Source of the DNA: Gloeobacter kilaueensis JS1
GTDB taxonomy: Bacteria > Cyanobacteriota > Cyanobacteriia > Gloeobacterales > Gloeobacteraceae
Direction of reading: 5' to 3'
Assembly (NCBI RefSeq): GCF_000484535.1
Contig: NC_022600.1
Coordinates: forward strand, 2,604,001-2,668,000
Length of the DNA: 64,000 nt
The position numbers and the translations under genes are program-made. The notes beneath the pieces are model-generated. The model was not told where the DNA came from, searched no databases, and saw only the letters and a list, made by a program, of their open reading frames with translations. Positions 47,508 to 55,877 of this stretch are shown one piece after another. Position 1 is the stretch's first letter. Each line of letters opens with the position of its first letter.

Positions 47508-48374
47508 ATGGCTCTTGAAGTCGCACCGCTGCAGGCAGGTAAAGGCAGGACCGCTCTTCAGAGGCGCGTCTATGAGATTCTTGAGCCAGCCCAGGCCGAT
47601 GACTGGCAAAGTCGTGCCTATGACCGCTTTATCGTCGTCTGCGATGTACTGATCATCGCCGATGTCGTTCTCGGTACAGTCGATGCGATTACCAGCCGCT
47701 ACCAGATTTATCTGAGCATCCTGCGGGCGATCGTCCAGACGGCCTTCGTGGTCGATTATCTGCTCAGAGTCTGGACGAGCACCTGCAACCCGCTGTACAA
47801 GCACCCGCTCTGGGGCCGGTTGCGCTACACGGTGAGCTTCTTTGGCCTGGTCGATCTGTTTGCGGTGGGACCGGCGGTGGTGGCGGCGCTGTTCTTTCCG
47901 CCCGCCACCGACATCGGCAAAGTCCTGCGCCTCTCACCGCTATTGCGCACCCTGCAGATGCTGCGCTACTCCGAGCCCCTGCGCACCTTTGGCCGGGTGC
48001 TGCGCGCCAAGCGCGACGAGCTATTCGTGATGCTCTCGATCGTCTGCGTATTGCTTCTGGTCGCTTCGAGCCTGGTCTACTTGGTCGAGCACAACGCCCA
48101 GCCCAACAACTTCGGCAGCATCCTCGACGCGATGTGGTGGGCAATCATCACCCTCACCAGCGTCGGCTACGGCGACATGTACCCGGTCACACCGGTAGGC
48201 AAACTGCTGGGTGGCCTGATTGCCCTGATGGGCATCGGCATCTTCGCCCTGCCCGCCGGTATTCTTGCTGCCGGATTTTCTGAGGAGTTGCGCAAGCGCA
48301 AGACCAAGACCACCTGCCCCCACTGCGGCAAGGACACCGGTGTGATCACGACGGTCTTCAGCAAAAAGCATTGA
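47508..48374 (+). CDS. voltage-gated-type potassium channel
   Basis: 288 residues of the ion-channel family with about six membrane segments: ALIIADVV-type S1 region near 50-65, S2 near 85-100, S3 near 112-130 (VSFFGLVDLFAVGPAVVAAL), a basic S4-like LRLSPLLRTLQMLRYS (about 145-160), S5 ELFVMLSIVCVLLLVASSLV and the filter TSVGYGDMYP (about 222) before S6. The TVGYG-type filter indicates K+ selectivity. The C-terminus holds a CPHCGKDTG zinc-ribbon-like pair. Starts at ATG 47508. Next gene converges seven bases away. Confidence 0.9.
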   Translation: MALEVAPLQAGKGRTALQRRVYEILEPAQADDWQSRAYDRFIVVCDVLIIADVVLGTVDAITSRYQIYLSILRAIVQTAFVVDYLLRVWTSTCNPLYKHPLWGRLRYTVSFFGLVDLFAVGPAVVAALFFPPATDIGKVLRLSPLLRTLQMLRYSEPLRTFGRVLRAKRDELFVMLSIVCVLLLVASSLVYLVEHNAQPNNFGSILDAMWWAIITLTSVGYGDMYPVTPVGKLLGGLIALMGIGIFALPAGILAAGFSEELRKRKTKTTCPHCGKDTGVITTVFSKKH

Positions 48375-48380
48375 AGTGCC

Positions 48381-49127
48381 TCAGGCGATCACAAGCCCCC
48401 CGTCGATCTGGATCACCTGGCCGGTGATGTAGGCGGCGGCTGGATCGGCGGCCAGAAAGCGCACCAACCCGGCCACCTCCTCGGCCTGCCCGACTCGCCG
48501 GAGGGGCACCTGGGCGATCACAGGCTCCAGATCGAGGGCGCTGGTCATGTCGGTGGCGATAAAGCCGGGGGCGACGGCGTTGACGGTGATGCCCCGCGAG
48601 CCGAGTTCGCGGGCGGCGGCGCGGGTGAGGCCCAGCACACCGGCCTTGGCGGCGCTGTAGTTGGCCTGCCCGGCGTTGCCGGCCACACCGGAGGTCGAAG
48701 AGATGTTGATCACCCGACCGGAGCGCTGCTTGAGCATCACCTTCGAGGCAGCTTTGATGCAGAGAAACACGCCGGTGAGGTTGAGATCGACCACCTGCTG
48801 CCAGTCGTCGAGGGACATGCGCAGCATCAGGCCGTCGCGGGTGATCCCGGCGTTGTTGACGAGCACGTCGAGCCGCCCGTACCGGGCAGCCAGGGCCGCA
48901 AAAAGCCCATCGACTTCGGCGGCTTTGCCCACATCTGCCTGCAGGGCAACCGCTTCACCGCCGGTAGATTTAATCGCCTCGACGACCTGCTGGGCCGCCT
49001 CGGCGGAGCGGCTGTAGTTGACGGCGACTGCCGCTCCTTCGGCGGCAAGGGCCAGGGCGCAGGCCCGTCCGATCCCACGCCCGGCTCCGGTGATAAGGGC
49101 AACTTTTGCTGTGAGCAATCCACTCAT
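48381..49127 (-). CDS. fabG: 3-oxoacyl-ACP reductase
   Basis: NADPH-dependent reductase of fatty acid elongation. 248 residues: VALITGAGRGIGRACALALA (about 9), NNAGITRDGLMLRM (about 89), INISSTSGVAGNAGQANYSAAKAG with catalytic Ser-Tyr-Lys (about 140-158), NAVAPGFIATDMT, and AAYITGQVIQIDGGL at the C-terminus. The GIGRA and YSAAK pattern and TRDGLMLRM favour FabG over other SDR reductases. Starts at ATG 49127. Confidence 0.95.
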   Translation of the reverse strand: MSGLLTAKVALITGAGRGIGRACALALAAEGAAVAVNYSRSAEAAQQVVEAIKSTGGEAVALQADVGKAAEVDGLFAALAARYGRLDVLVNNAGITRDGLMLRMSLDDWQQVVDLNLTGVFLCIKAASKVMLKQRSGRVINISSTSGVAGNAGQANYSAAKAGVLGLTRAAARELGSRGITVNAVAPGFIATDMTSALDLEPVIAQVPLRRVGQAEEVAGLVRFLAADPAAAYITGQVIQIDGGLVIA

Positions 49128-49171
49128 AAGGCCGACTCAAAACGTGCGTCGCCCATTGTCGCACGAGTTGC

Positions 49172-49804
49172 TCAGGCGCTGCGGCGCAGGGTGATCGAGC
49201 GCCGGGTGCGGCTTATCACCCCTTCGCGCTCCAGCTGGCCCAAAATCCGGTAGAGCGTCTCCTGGGTGAGGCTCAACTCGTCGGCAATCTCTTTGAAGGG
49301 CCGGTCGAAGTGGGCGGTGCGCTCGCCGGGCGGCACCGCTCCGCTCAGGTACTCGATCACCCGCTCGCGGGCCGGAGCGATATTTTGCATCTGGACCCGC
49401 TCTTTGAGGGCGTTGATCCGGTAACTGAGCAGAGCCATAAACGCCTGGGTCAGCTCCGGGCGCAGGCGCATCGCCTCCCATAGCTGGGCTTTGGGATAGA
49501 CCAGCAGCCGCGAGGGCAGATCGGCGATCGCCTCGCAGCCGTGGGAGGACGAGAACAGTGCGCCCTCCGAAAACAATTGCCCCGCCGTCGCTCGATACAG
49601 CAGCACCGTCTGACCGACGCGGGTATGGCCAACCACGCGAATCCGTCCCTGCTCGACGGCGTAGACGGACAGGGAAGGATCGCCCTGGCGGTAGACAGAT
49701 TCACCGGCGAGCAGCGACCGGCGCAGGGTCGCTGGACCCAACAACTCAAAAGCGGGAAACGGCGGCGGAGTAGGCATCTTGTGTAGGGTGAAACTATCTG
49801 GCAT
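49172..49804 (-). CDS. Crp/Fnr family transcription regulator
   Basis: About 210 residues: cyclic-nucleotide-binding-like domain (LLAGESVYRQGDPSLSVYAVEQGRIRV, about 30-57; GQLFSEGALFSSS) and a C-terminal HTH (FKEIADELSLTQETLYRILGQLE, about 170-192). The conserved cAMP-binding residues are not clear by eye, so the effector may be different. The helix LTQETLYRILGQL replaces the usual VSRET-type recognition helix of Crp. Start ATG 49804 is the first Met before the CNB domain; Met at 49777 is an alternative. Divergent from the ECF sigma gene across 228 bases. Confidence 0.87.
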   Translation of the reverse strand: MPDSFTLHKMPTPPPFPAFELLGPATLRRSLLAGESVYRQGDPSLSVYAVEQGRIRVVGHTRVGQTVLLYRATAGQLFSEGALFSSSHGCEAIADLPSRLLVYPKAQLWEAMRLRPELTQAFMALLSYRINALKERVQMQNIAPARERVIEYLSGAVPPGERTAHFDRPFKEIADELSLTQETLYRILGQLEREGVISRTRRSITLRRSA

Positions 49805-50032
49805 ACGGATGTGGCCGCCCGGCGGATGGCAGATGGCGCACCAGGACACGATCCGAACGAAAATCGATCCGAGGGCGGCCATGCTTCGTATACCGGATGC
49901 AGCGAACCCGCCGATTGCCCGCCGATGGACGCCAGTTTTGCCCTCACATCCGGGCCGCAAGTCCTCTATCCTGTTGGACATGCCCAACAAAGCCCCGTCT
50001 GGCTGTCTGCTGGTGAGCAGGATCGAAGCGCG

Positions 50033-50587
50033 ATGGACGCGCTGAACGATATCGAGGCGTACCGCGCTCTCAAACAGGGCAACGCCAGCGCCCTGTCACT
50101 TCTTTATGATCGCCACGGCGGGGTCGTCTACCGGCTGGCCCTGCGCCTGCTAGGTAGCAGCGAAGAGGCCGAAGATCTGAGCCAGGAAGTTTTCTTGCAA
50201 CTGTGGCAAAAGCAGACCTACGACCCGGCGCGGGGCAGCCTGAGTAACTTTTTGCTCACCCTCACCCGCTCGCGGGCGATCGATCGATTGCGCTCGCGGG
50301 GGGCGCGGGGACGGTTTTTGCAGCGCTGGATGCGCGAGGGCGACGTGGGGATAGCAGCCGGATCGCCCTTTGAACGCCTCGCCGCAGACGAACGCTCCGA
50401 GCGGGTTCAGACGGCCCTCAAGACCCTCCCCGAAGCGCAGCGGCAGGCGCTCGAACTCGCCTACTACGAGGGATTGAGCCAGTCGGAGATCGCCCAACGG
50501 CTGGATACACCGATCGGCACCGTCAAATCCCGCAGTCGGCAGGGCCTGCTCAAACTGCGCAATCTCCTTTTTGATCTGCTGGGGTAG
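50033..50587 (+). CDS. ECF-type RNA polymerase sigma factor
   Basis: 184 residues: region 2 FLLYDRHGGVVYRLALRLLGSSEEAEDLSQEVFLQLWQ-type stretch (about 25-62) and region 4 EAQRQALELAYYEGLSQSEIAQRLDTPIGTVKSR (about 132-165), with the HTH. The layout is that of ECF (group 4) or SigK-like factors. Starts at ATG 50033 (MDALNDIEAY); the longer frame upstream carries no sigma sequence. The anti-sigma gene starts 4 bases after its stop. It probably responds to envelope stress, from the partner's membrane anchor. Confidence 0.9.
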   Translation: MDALNDIEAYRALKQGNASALSLLYDRHGGVVYRLALRLLGSSEEAEDLSQEVFLQLWQKQTYDPARGSLSNFLLTLTRSRAIDRLRSRGARGRFLQRWMREGDVGIAAGSPFERLAADERSERVQTALKTLPEAQRQALELAYYEGLSQSEIAQRLDTPIGTVKSRSRQGLLKLRNLLFDLLG

Positions 50588-50591
50588 CGCG

Positions 50592-51299
50592 ATGAATCAG
50601 CTACCGGACGAGCGGCAGGCACAGATGGCGGGCTATCTTCTGGACGATCTAGGCGAGGCGGAGCGCCGCGACTTCGAGCAGTGGCTGGGCGAACATCCGG
50701 AGGCCCAGGCCGAACTTGCCCGCCTCCAGCAGACTTTGAACCTGCTGCCCTACGGTCTCGAAGGTTCTGCTCCCCCCGCCTCCCTGCGCGATCGGATCGT
50801 CCGCTCCGCCACCGTTCAGCAAAAACGTCCGCGCCTTCTCAGTTGGGCACCGCTCGCTATTGCTGCAGCCCTGATCGCTATCCTGGGCTTCGATAGCTGG
50901 CAGTTGCGCGGGCAACTGGCCGCCAGCAACCAGCAGGTAGAGCGCTACCGCGATCTCGTTTCGATGCTCAGAGAAAACGACACCCGCCTGGTGGCCCTCA
51001 AGGGCATGTCCACCGCCCGAGATGCCACAGGCAACATCTTGATCACCCCCGGCACCCCGGAGGTGGTCGTCACCCTGCGCAACCTGCCCCCGCCTGCCAG
51101 GGGCGAAGTCTACAAGCTCTGGGCAGTGGTCGAGGGCCGCAAGGTCGCCTGCGGTGAATTTATGCCTGGCCCCGAGGGGTCCGTCTACGCAAAGCTGCCC
51201 CTCACCGCCCAACTGCTCTCCGCCCCCCTCGTGGTTACCCGCGAGGTGGCCGGTTCTGCCATCCAGACCGGACCGATGGTGATGACGAGCAGCATCTAG
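50592..51299 (+). CDS. anti-sigma factor (RskA type)
   Basis: About 235 residues: a cytoplasmic N-terminal zinc-finger-like helical part (MAGYLLDDLGEAERRDFEQWL, about 12-32), one membrane helix (SWAPLAIAAALIAILGFDSW, about 85-105) and a periplasmic C-terminal RskA domain ending with VVVTLRNLPPPARGEVYKLW and VVEGRKVACGEF. Holds the ECF factor until a periplasmic signal. The N-terminal Zn motif (HxxxCxxC) is not evident. Starts at ATG 50592. Its stop abuts the stop of the convergent hutH gene. Confidence 0.88.
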   Translation: MNQLPDERQAQMAGYLLDDLGEAERRDFEQWLGEHPEAQAELARLQQTLNLLPYGLEGSAPPASLRDRIVRSATVQQKRPRLLSWAPLAIAAALIAILGFDSWQLRGQLAASNQQVERYRDLVSMLRENDTRLVALKGMSTARDATGNILITPGTPEVVVTLRNLPPPARGEVYKLWAVVEGRKVACGEFMPGPEGSVYAKLPLTAQLLSAPLVVTREVAGSAIQTGPMVMTSSI

Positions 51300-52832
51300 C
51301 TACTCCAGCGGGCCGCAGACCTGCTCGACCGCTGACAGCAACTCGCCTGTCGCAACCAGTTGCCGCACCCGCTCGATGTCGGCGCTCACGAGGCGATCCA
51401 CCTCCAGGCGAGGAACGACCTTCCGCAGGGCAGCATGGGCGGCGCGGCTGCCGGTACCGGGGGGCAGATCCCGGCGAAAATCGAGCCCCTGGGCGGCGCA
51501 CAGCAGTTCGATTGCCAGCACCCGCTCACAGTTGTCGCAGACAGTCACGGCCTTGCGGGCGGCGATCGTGCCCATACTCACGTGATCTTCTTGACCGGCG
51601 GAAGTCGGAATCGAATCGACACTGGCGGGATGGGCGAGGACTTTGTTTTCGGAGACGAGGGCCGCCGCCGTGTACTGGGCAACCATGTAGCCCGAATGCA
51701 GCCCGCCCGCCTCGGCCAGAAACATCGGCAGACCGTTGGAGTAGGTGCTGTTGACCAGCCGCTCGGTGCGCCGCTCGGAAATATTCGCCAATTCAGACAG
51801 CGCAATCGCCAGAAAATCCATCGCAAGGGCAACCGGCTGGCCGTGGAAGTGACCGCCGGTGAGTACCTGCTGTTCGTCTGCAAAAATCAGTGGATTGTCG
51901 GTGGCCGAGTTGAGTTCGATCGTGACCACCTCCCCGGCATAGGCTACCGCGTCGCGGCTCGCCCCGTGGACCTGGGGCGCACAGCGCAGGGAGTAGGCGT
52001 CCTGGATGCGGTCACAACCGGCGTGGGAGGCGATAAGTCGGCTGTCCTCGGTGAGCTTGAGCAGGTTGCGGGCACTGGCAAGCTGGCCGGGATGGGGGCG
52101 GAGGCGCTGGAAGTGGGGCAGGTAGGGCTGGCGCGATCCCAGGGTCGCTTCGAGAGTCATCGCACAGGCAATATCGGCAATGCGCAGCAGATGGGTAGAC
52201 CGCTCCAGGCAGAGGGCAGCGATGGCACTCATCACCTGGGTGCCGTTGATGAGAGCCAGTCCCTCTTTGGCTTTCAGCCGAATCGGCGCAAGTCCCCGTC
52301 GCTCCAGGGCCACCCGGCCCGGCAGGATCTCCCCTTCGACCTCCGCCTCCCCTTCGCCCACCAGCACCAGGGCCAGGTGAGCGAGCGGTGCCAGATCGCC
52401 GCTTGCTCCCACCGATCCTTGAGAGGGGATGACCGGATGCACGCCCCGGTTGAGCATCGCTACCAGTAGCTGCAGCGTCTCGGGCCGCACCCCCGAATAG
52501 CCGCAGGCGAGGGCGTTGGCCCGCAGCAGTAGCATCGCCCGCACCACCTCGCGCTCCAAGGGCACCCCGACCCCGGCTGCGTGGCTGAGTAGCAGGTTGT
52601 ACTGCAGCTGTTCGGTCGCCTCCTGGCCAATCGCCCGGTTTTTGAAGTAACCAAAGCCGGTGGTCACCCCATAAACGGTTTGACCAGAGCGGACCAGTTG
52701 CTCGACGTAGGCCCGGGAGCGCATCACCCTCTGGAACGCCCGCTCATCGATTTCGACCGGCTCGCGGCCACGGGCGACCCGCACCACGTCTGCGATCGTT
52801 AGCTGCACCCCATCGAGCTGTACCGGAACCAT
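51300..52832 (-). CDS. hutH: histidine ammonia-lyase
   Basis: 510 residues of the MIO aromatic ammonia-lyase family. The MIO triad is in GSVGASGDLAPLAHLALVL (ASG near residue 142); YGVTTGFGYF (about 55), SLRCAPQVHGASRD (about 280), DNPLIFAD and QEDHVSMGTIAARK (about 412) follow HutH. The His in NLLLSHAAGVG (about 83) points to His or Tyr substrates over Phe. Deaminates histidine to urocanate. Other hut genes are not adjacent. The start is ATG 52832. A phenylpropanoid-type function cannot be excluded without assay. Confidence 0.9.
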   Translation of the reverse strand: MVPVQLDGVQLTIADVVRVARGREPVEIDERAFQRVMRSRAYVEQLVRSGQTVYGVTTGFGYFKNRAIGQEATEQLQYNLLLSHAAGVGVPLEREVVRAMLLLRANALACGYSGVRPETLQLLVAMLNRGVHPVIPSQGSVGASGDLAPLAHLALVLVGEGEAEVEGEILPGRVALERRGLAPIRLKAKEGLALINGTQVMSAIAALCLERSTHLLRIADIACAMTLEATLGSRQPYLPHFQRLRPHPGQLASARNLLKLTEDSRLIASHAGCDRIQDAYSLRCAPQVHGASRDAVAYAGEVVTIELNSATDNPLIFADEQQVLTGGHFHGQPVALAMDFLAIALSELANISERRTERLVNSTYSNGLPMFLAEAGGLHSGYMVAQYTAAALVSENKVLAHPASVDSIPTSAGQEDHVSMGTIAARKAVTVCDNCERVLAIELLCAAQGLDFRRDLPPGTGSRAAHAALRKVVPRLEVDRLVSADIERVRQLVATGELLSAVEQVCGPLE

Positions 52833-53112
52833 TCTCTTTCCTGCCGCAAAAACTGTACGCAGCGATACAGAGCACTATCGTAGCCGCTGGTCCCGGTCGG
52901 TGGGTTTAGCGGCGGCAGGAACTGGTTTATGAAGATTTCGTGTGCCAGGGGTGAGACTGTGGGTATCGGTCCGGCTTTGCGGTATGGTATTCCTGCTTGA
53001 GCAAAGGGCCGGTTTGGCATCTGGTAATCTTCGATCGGCCTGGCGGTTATTGTCCTGCGTGTGGGTGTGTTTTTTGCCTTGTTTTCTACCACTTGCATAA
53101 GGTATACCCACG

Positions 53113-54732
53113 ATGAAGTTATCTGCGAAGCTTTTGCCCGCCTGCACCCTGGCGGCCATCGGTGTTTCCCAGCCTGTCCTGGCAGCCGGCAGCCAGATTG
53201 CCCTCAGCGGTAGTGTTCGTCCTTTTAGTGCCAGTGTGCGCGTCCTTGGTGACGCGGACAGCCGATCGACGGTCGAATTTCAAGTCGCGCTGAAGATGCG
53301 CGATCTGTCACAGTTGCGCTCCCGGATCGCCCTGGGGCAGAGGGTGACTCCAGAGGAACTGGAAGCCAACCATTTTCCGCTCCTCAAAGACCAGCGGGCG
53401 GTTGTCGAGTGGCTCACCGCTCAGGGGCTGAAAGTCGAGCGGACCTACCCCAACCGCCTGACCATCGAAGTGAGCGGCACCGTCGCCCAGGTACGCGCCG
53501 CCCTTGGAGTCGATTTCAAGCGGGTAGTCGTAGATAGTGAAGAATTTGTCGCTGCCCGCACCGCTCCTCTGTTACCGGCAGAATTTTCGGCCTCCATCCT
53601 GGGAATCAATGGCCTGCAGCCTTATCAAAAAGCCGTGCCCCTGCACACCAGGTTGCAGCCCCAAAGCCCGACCAAGCCCTTCGTACCCGCCTACTCGGTC
53701 AACGACATCCTCACCGCCTACAGCGGCACTGGCCTGGGCCTGAACGGCTCCGGCCAGACGATCGCCATCTTGATCGATGTCGCTCCCCAAAACAGCGATC
53801 TGACCACCTTCTGGACCAACAGCGGCATTCCCGGCTCGCTCACCAACATCACCGCCGTCCAGGGAGCCAACCCCCGCCGCAAGGACAAGCCGAGCGGCGA
53901 GGAGACCCTCGACACCGAGATGACGAGCGGCGTCGCCCCGGCAGCCAAAATCCGGCTCTATCTTTCTGGTACTCTCAGCTTCAGCAACCTCGACAAGGCG
54001 CTCCAGAAGCTGATCGCTGAGTTGCCTTCCCAGCCGACGCTGCACCAGCTCACGATTAGCCTCGGCAGCTGCGAGGCCAGCAACTCCAGTAGCCAGTTGC
54101 AGACCGATAGCCAGCTCCTCTCGACGATCGCTGCTTCCGGAGTCAGTATCTTCGTCTCAAGCGGCGACGACGGCTCAAAGAACCTCTGCAACTCCGGCCT
54201 CGGCGTGTCGTACTATGCCTCCGATCCGAGCGTTACCGCCGTGGGCGGCACCACCCTCACCCTCGACAGCAGCTCCGGAGCGGTCACCAGCGAAGGGGTC
54301 TGGAACAACCAGTACGGCGCGAGCGGCGGTGGCATCAGCTCCTATTTCAGCCGACCGAGCTGGCAGGTCGGTGCCGGGGTGCCCGCCGGGACGACTCGCC
54401 TCGTACCGGATGTCGCCCTCGATGCCGATCCGAATACCGGCGTCTACGTCGTCTATAACGGCAGAACCTACTCCTTCGGCGGTACCAGCGCCTCTTCTCC
54501 CCTCTGGGCCGGTTTTACAGCTCTATTCAACCAGGCGCGCGCCGCTGCCGGTAAGCCTTCCCTTGGCCTGCTCGGCCCCCGGCTCTATCCGCTTCTGGGC
54601 ACGAGCAACTTCCGCGACATCACCAGCGGCAACAACGGAGCCTACAGTGCCGGGTCCGGTTACGATCTGGCCACGGGCATCGGCGTGCCGGTCTTGAGCC
54701 TGCTGCAGAGCACCCTCTTCAACCAGCCGTAG
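53113..54732 (+). CDS. secreted S53 (sedolisin/kumamolisin) protease
   Basis: 539-residue secreted acid serine-carboxyl protease. Signal peptide (LLPACTLAAIGVSQPVLA), prodomain (about 25-185, with the Pro-kumamolisin pattern ITVSG-type and KALGVDF), and the catalytic domain. Glu and Asp are in GEETLDTEM (about 262-266), the oxyanion-type Asp in SSGDDGS (about 355) and the catalytic Ser in FGGTSASSPLWAGF (about 460). A Ca site near the end (FRDITSGNNG...GSGYDLATGIG) fits the family. Starts ATG 53113. Likely digests protein outside the cell. Confidence 0.93.
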   Translation: MKLSAKLLPACTLAAIGVSQPVLAAGSQIALSGSVRPFSASVRVLGDADSRSTVEFQVALKMRDLSQLRSRIALGQRVTPEELEANHFPLLKDQRAVVEWLTAQGLKVERTYPNRLTIEVSGTVAQVRAALGVDFKRVVVDSEEFVAARTAPLLPAEFSASILGINGLQPYQKAVPLHTRLQPQSPTKPFVPAYSVNDILTAYSGTGLGLNGSGQTIAILIDVAPQNSDLTTFWTNSGIPGSLTNITAVQGANPRRKDKPSGEETLDTEMTSGVAPAAKIRLYLSGTLSFSNLDKALQKLIAELPSQPTLHQLTISLGSCEASNSSSQLQTDSQLLSTIAASGVSIFVSSGDDGSKNLCNSGLGVSYYASDPSVTAVGGTTLTLDSSSGAVTSEGVWNNQYGASGGGISSYFSRPSWQVGAGVPAGTTRLVPDVALDADPNTGVYVVYNGRTYSFGGTSASSPLWAGFTALFNQARAAAGKPSLGLLGPRLYPLLGTSNFRDITSGNNGAYSAGSGYDLATGIGVPVLSLLQSTLFNQP

Positions 54733-54741
54733 CTCCTCTCT

Positions 54742-54775
54742 GGGGGGCGAGGCGCTTTGCCTCCCCTCCGGTTTT
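54742..54775. terminator. terminator between the S53 gene and hisC
   Basis: GGGGCGAGGC / GCCTCcCC stem with a GCTTT loop (54742-54768), followed by GGTTTT. It lies ten bases after the S53 stop, between convergent genes. Confidence 0.7.
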
Positions 54776-54800
54776 GCAGTCTGCCTCCGACTTTGAGAGA

Positions 54801-55874
54801 TCAGGGCCAATGCCTGCCGTTGCGGCCCGACAGCAGCGCCGCCAGATTGGCGATGAGTCGGTCGTTCTCGCTGGGCGTACCGATCGTAATCCGCAGACCG
54901 CCGCCGACGGCTCGCACCAGCGAGCCGCGCTCGGCCAGTTGCCGGTGCAGAGTCCGGGCATCGGTACCCAGAAGCCGGACAAACAGGAAATTGGCGTCGC
55001 TCGGATAGAGTCGCAATTGCTCAAAGTCTGATAAAAAGCGCTCCAACCGCTGCCGCTCACAGAGAATTTCGGGGATTACCGATAAAAGCAAGTCGCGGTG
55101 TTCGAGGGCGGTGAGGGCAGCCAGCTGCGAATGTCCTGGCAGGTTGTAGGGCAGGCGCACTTTCTCCAGGGCGCTCACGTACTCGGGGGCAGCGAGGGCG
55201 TAGCCGACCCGGAAACTGGCGAGGCGAAAGGCTTTGGAGAAGGTGCGCAGGACGATCAAGTTGGGCCATTCGCTCAGCAGGGGTACGCTGGTGTACTGGC
55301 TGAACTCGTAGTAGGCTTCGTCGAGGACCACGAGCACAGGCAACTGGCGCAGGCGCTCGATGGCACCGGGCTGCAGGAGGTTGGCGGTGGGACTGTTGGG
55401 GTTGGCAAGAAAAAGAACCTGGATGCCGTCGAAGTGCGCAATTGCTGCTTCCAGCCCGTCTAGATCGACGGCAAAATCGGCGGTGCGCGGCAGGGGATGG
55501 TAGGGGATGCCGAGGGTGCGGGCGATGATGCTGTACATCGAAAAGGTCGGCTCAGCCGTGAGCACCCGGCCCCGGCTCCCCAGGCAGGTAGCAATCAGAA
55601 TTGAGCGGATCAGTTCGTCGGAGCCGTTGCCAAGACTGACGAGATCCGGGACGACCCCGCAGTACTCGCCGATGGCGGCCTTGAGAGCTTCCGGGTTGGC
55701 CTGGGGATAGCGGTTGGCGGCCTGAACCTGCTCGAACTGGTAGGCCAGTTTGTTCTTGAGCCACTCCGGCAGGTCGTGGGGGTTTTCGTTGGCGTCGAGC
55801 CGGTCCGCCTCGGGCCAGACCGGCGCGTGATAAGCTTCAAACCCAGCCAGTTCAGGCCGCAAAAATGGCTGCAT
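54801..55874 (-). CDS. hisC: histidinol-phosphate aminotransferase
   Basis: PLP enzyme converting imidazole acetol phosphate to histidinol phosphate. 357 residues: LDANENPHDLPEWLK (about 25), VSLGNGSDELIRSIL (about 80), FLANPNSPTANLL (about 152), VVLDEAYYEFSQY (about 180), and the PLP Lys in RTFSKAFRLASFRVGYA (about 210). Starts ATG 55874, four bases after hisD's stop, so hisD-hisC is a two-gene operon. Confidence 0.94.
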   Translation of the reverse strand: MQPFLRPELAGFEAYHAPVWPEADRLDANENPHDLPEWLKNKLAYQFEQVQAANRYPQANPEALKAAIGEYCGVVPDLVSLGNGSDELIRSILIATCLGSRGRVLTAEPTFSMYSIIARTLGIPYHPLPRTADFAVDLDGLEAAIAHFDGIQVLFLANPNSPTANLLQPGAIERLRQLPVLVVLDEAYYEFSQYTSVPLLSEWPNLIVLRTFSKAFRLASFRVGYALAAPEYVSALEKVRLPYNLPGHSQLAALTALEHRDLLLSVIPEILCERQRLERFLSDFEQLRLYPSDANFLFVRLLGTDARTLHRQLAERGSLVRAVGGGLRITIGTPSENDRLIANLAALLSGRNGRHWP

Positions 55875-55877
55875 CGC

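Noticed and set aside
52799-53098. 99-codon frame overlapping the hutH start
   Set aside because: No ribosome site or conserved content; overlaps a well-supported gene on the same strand.
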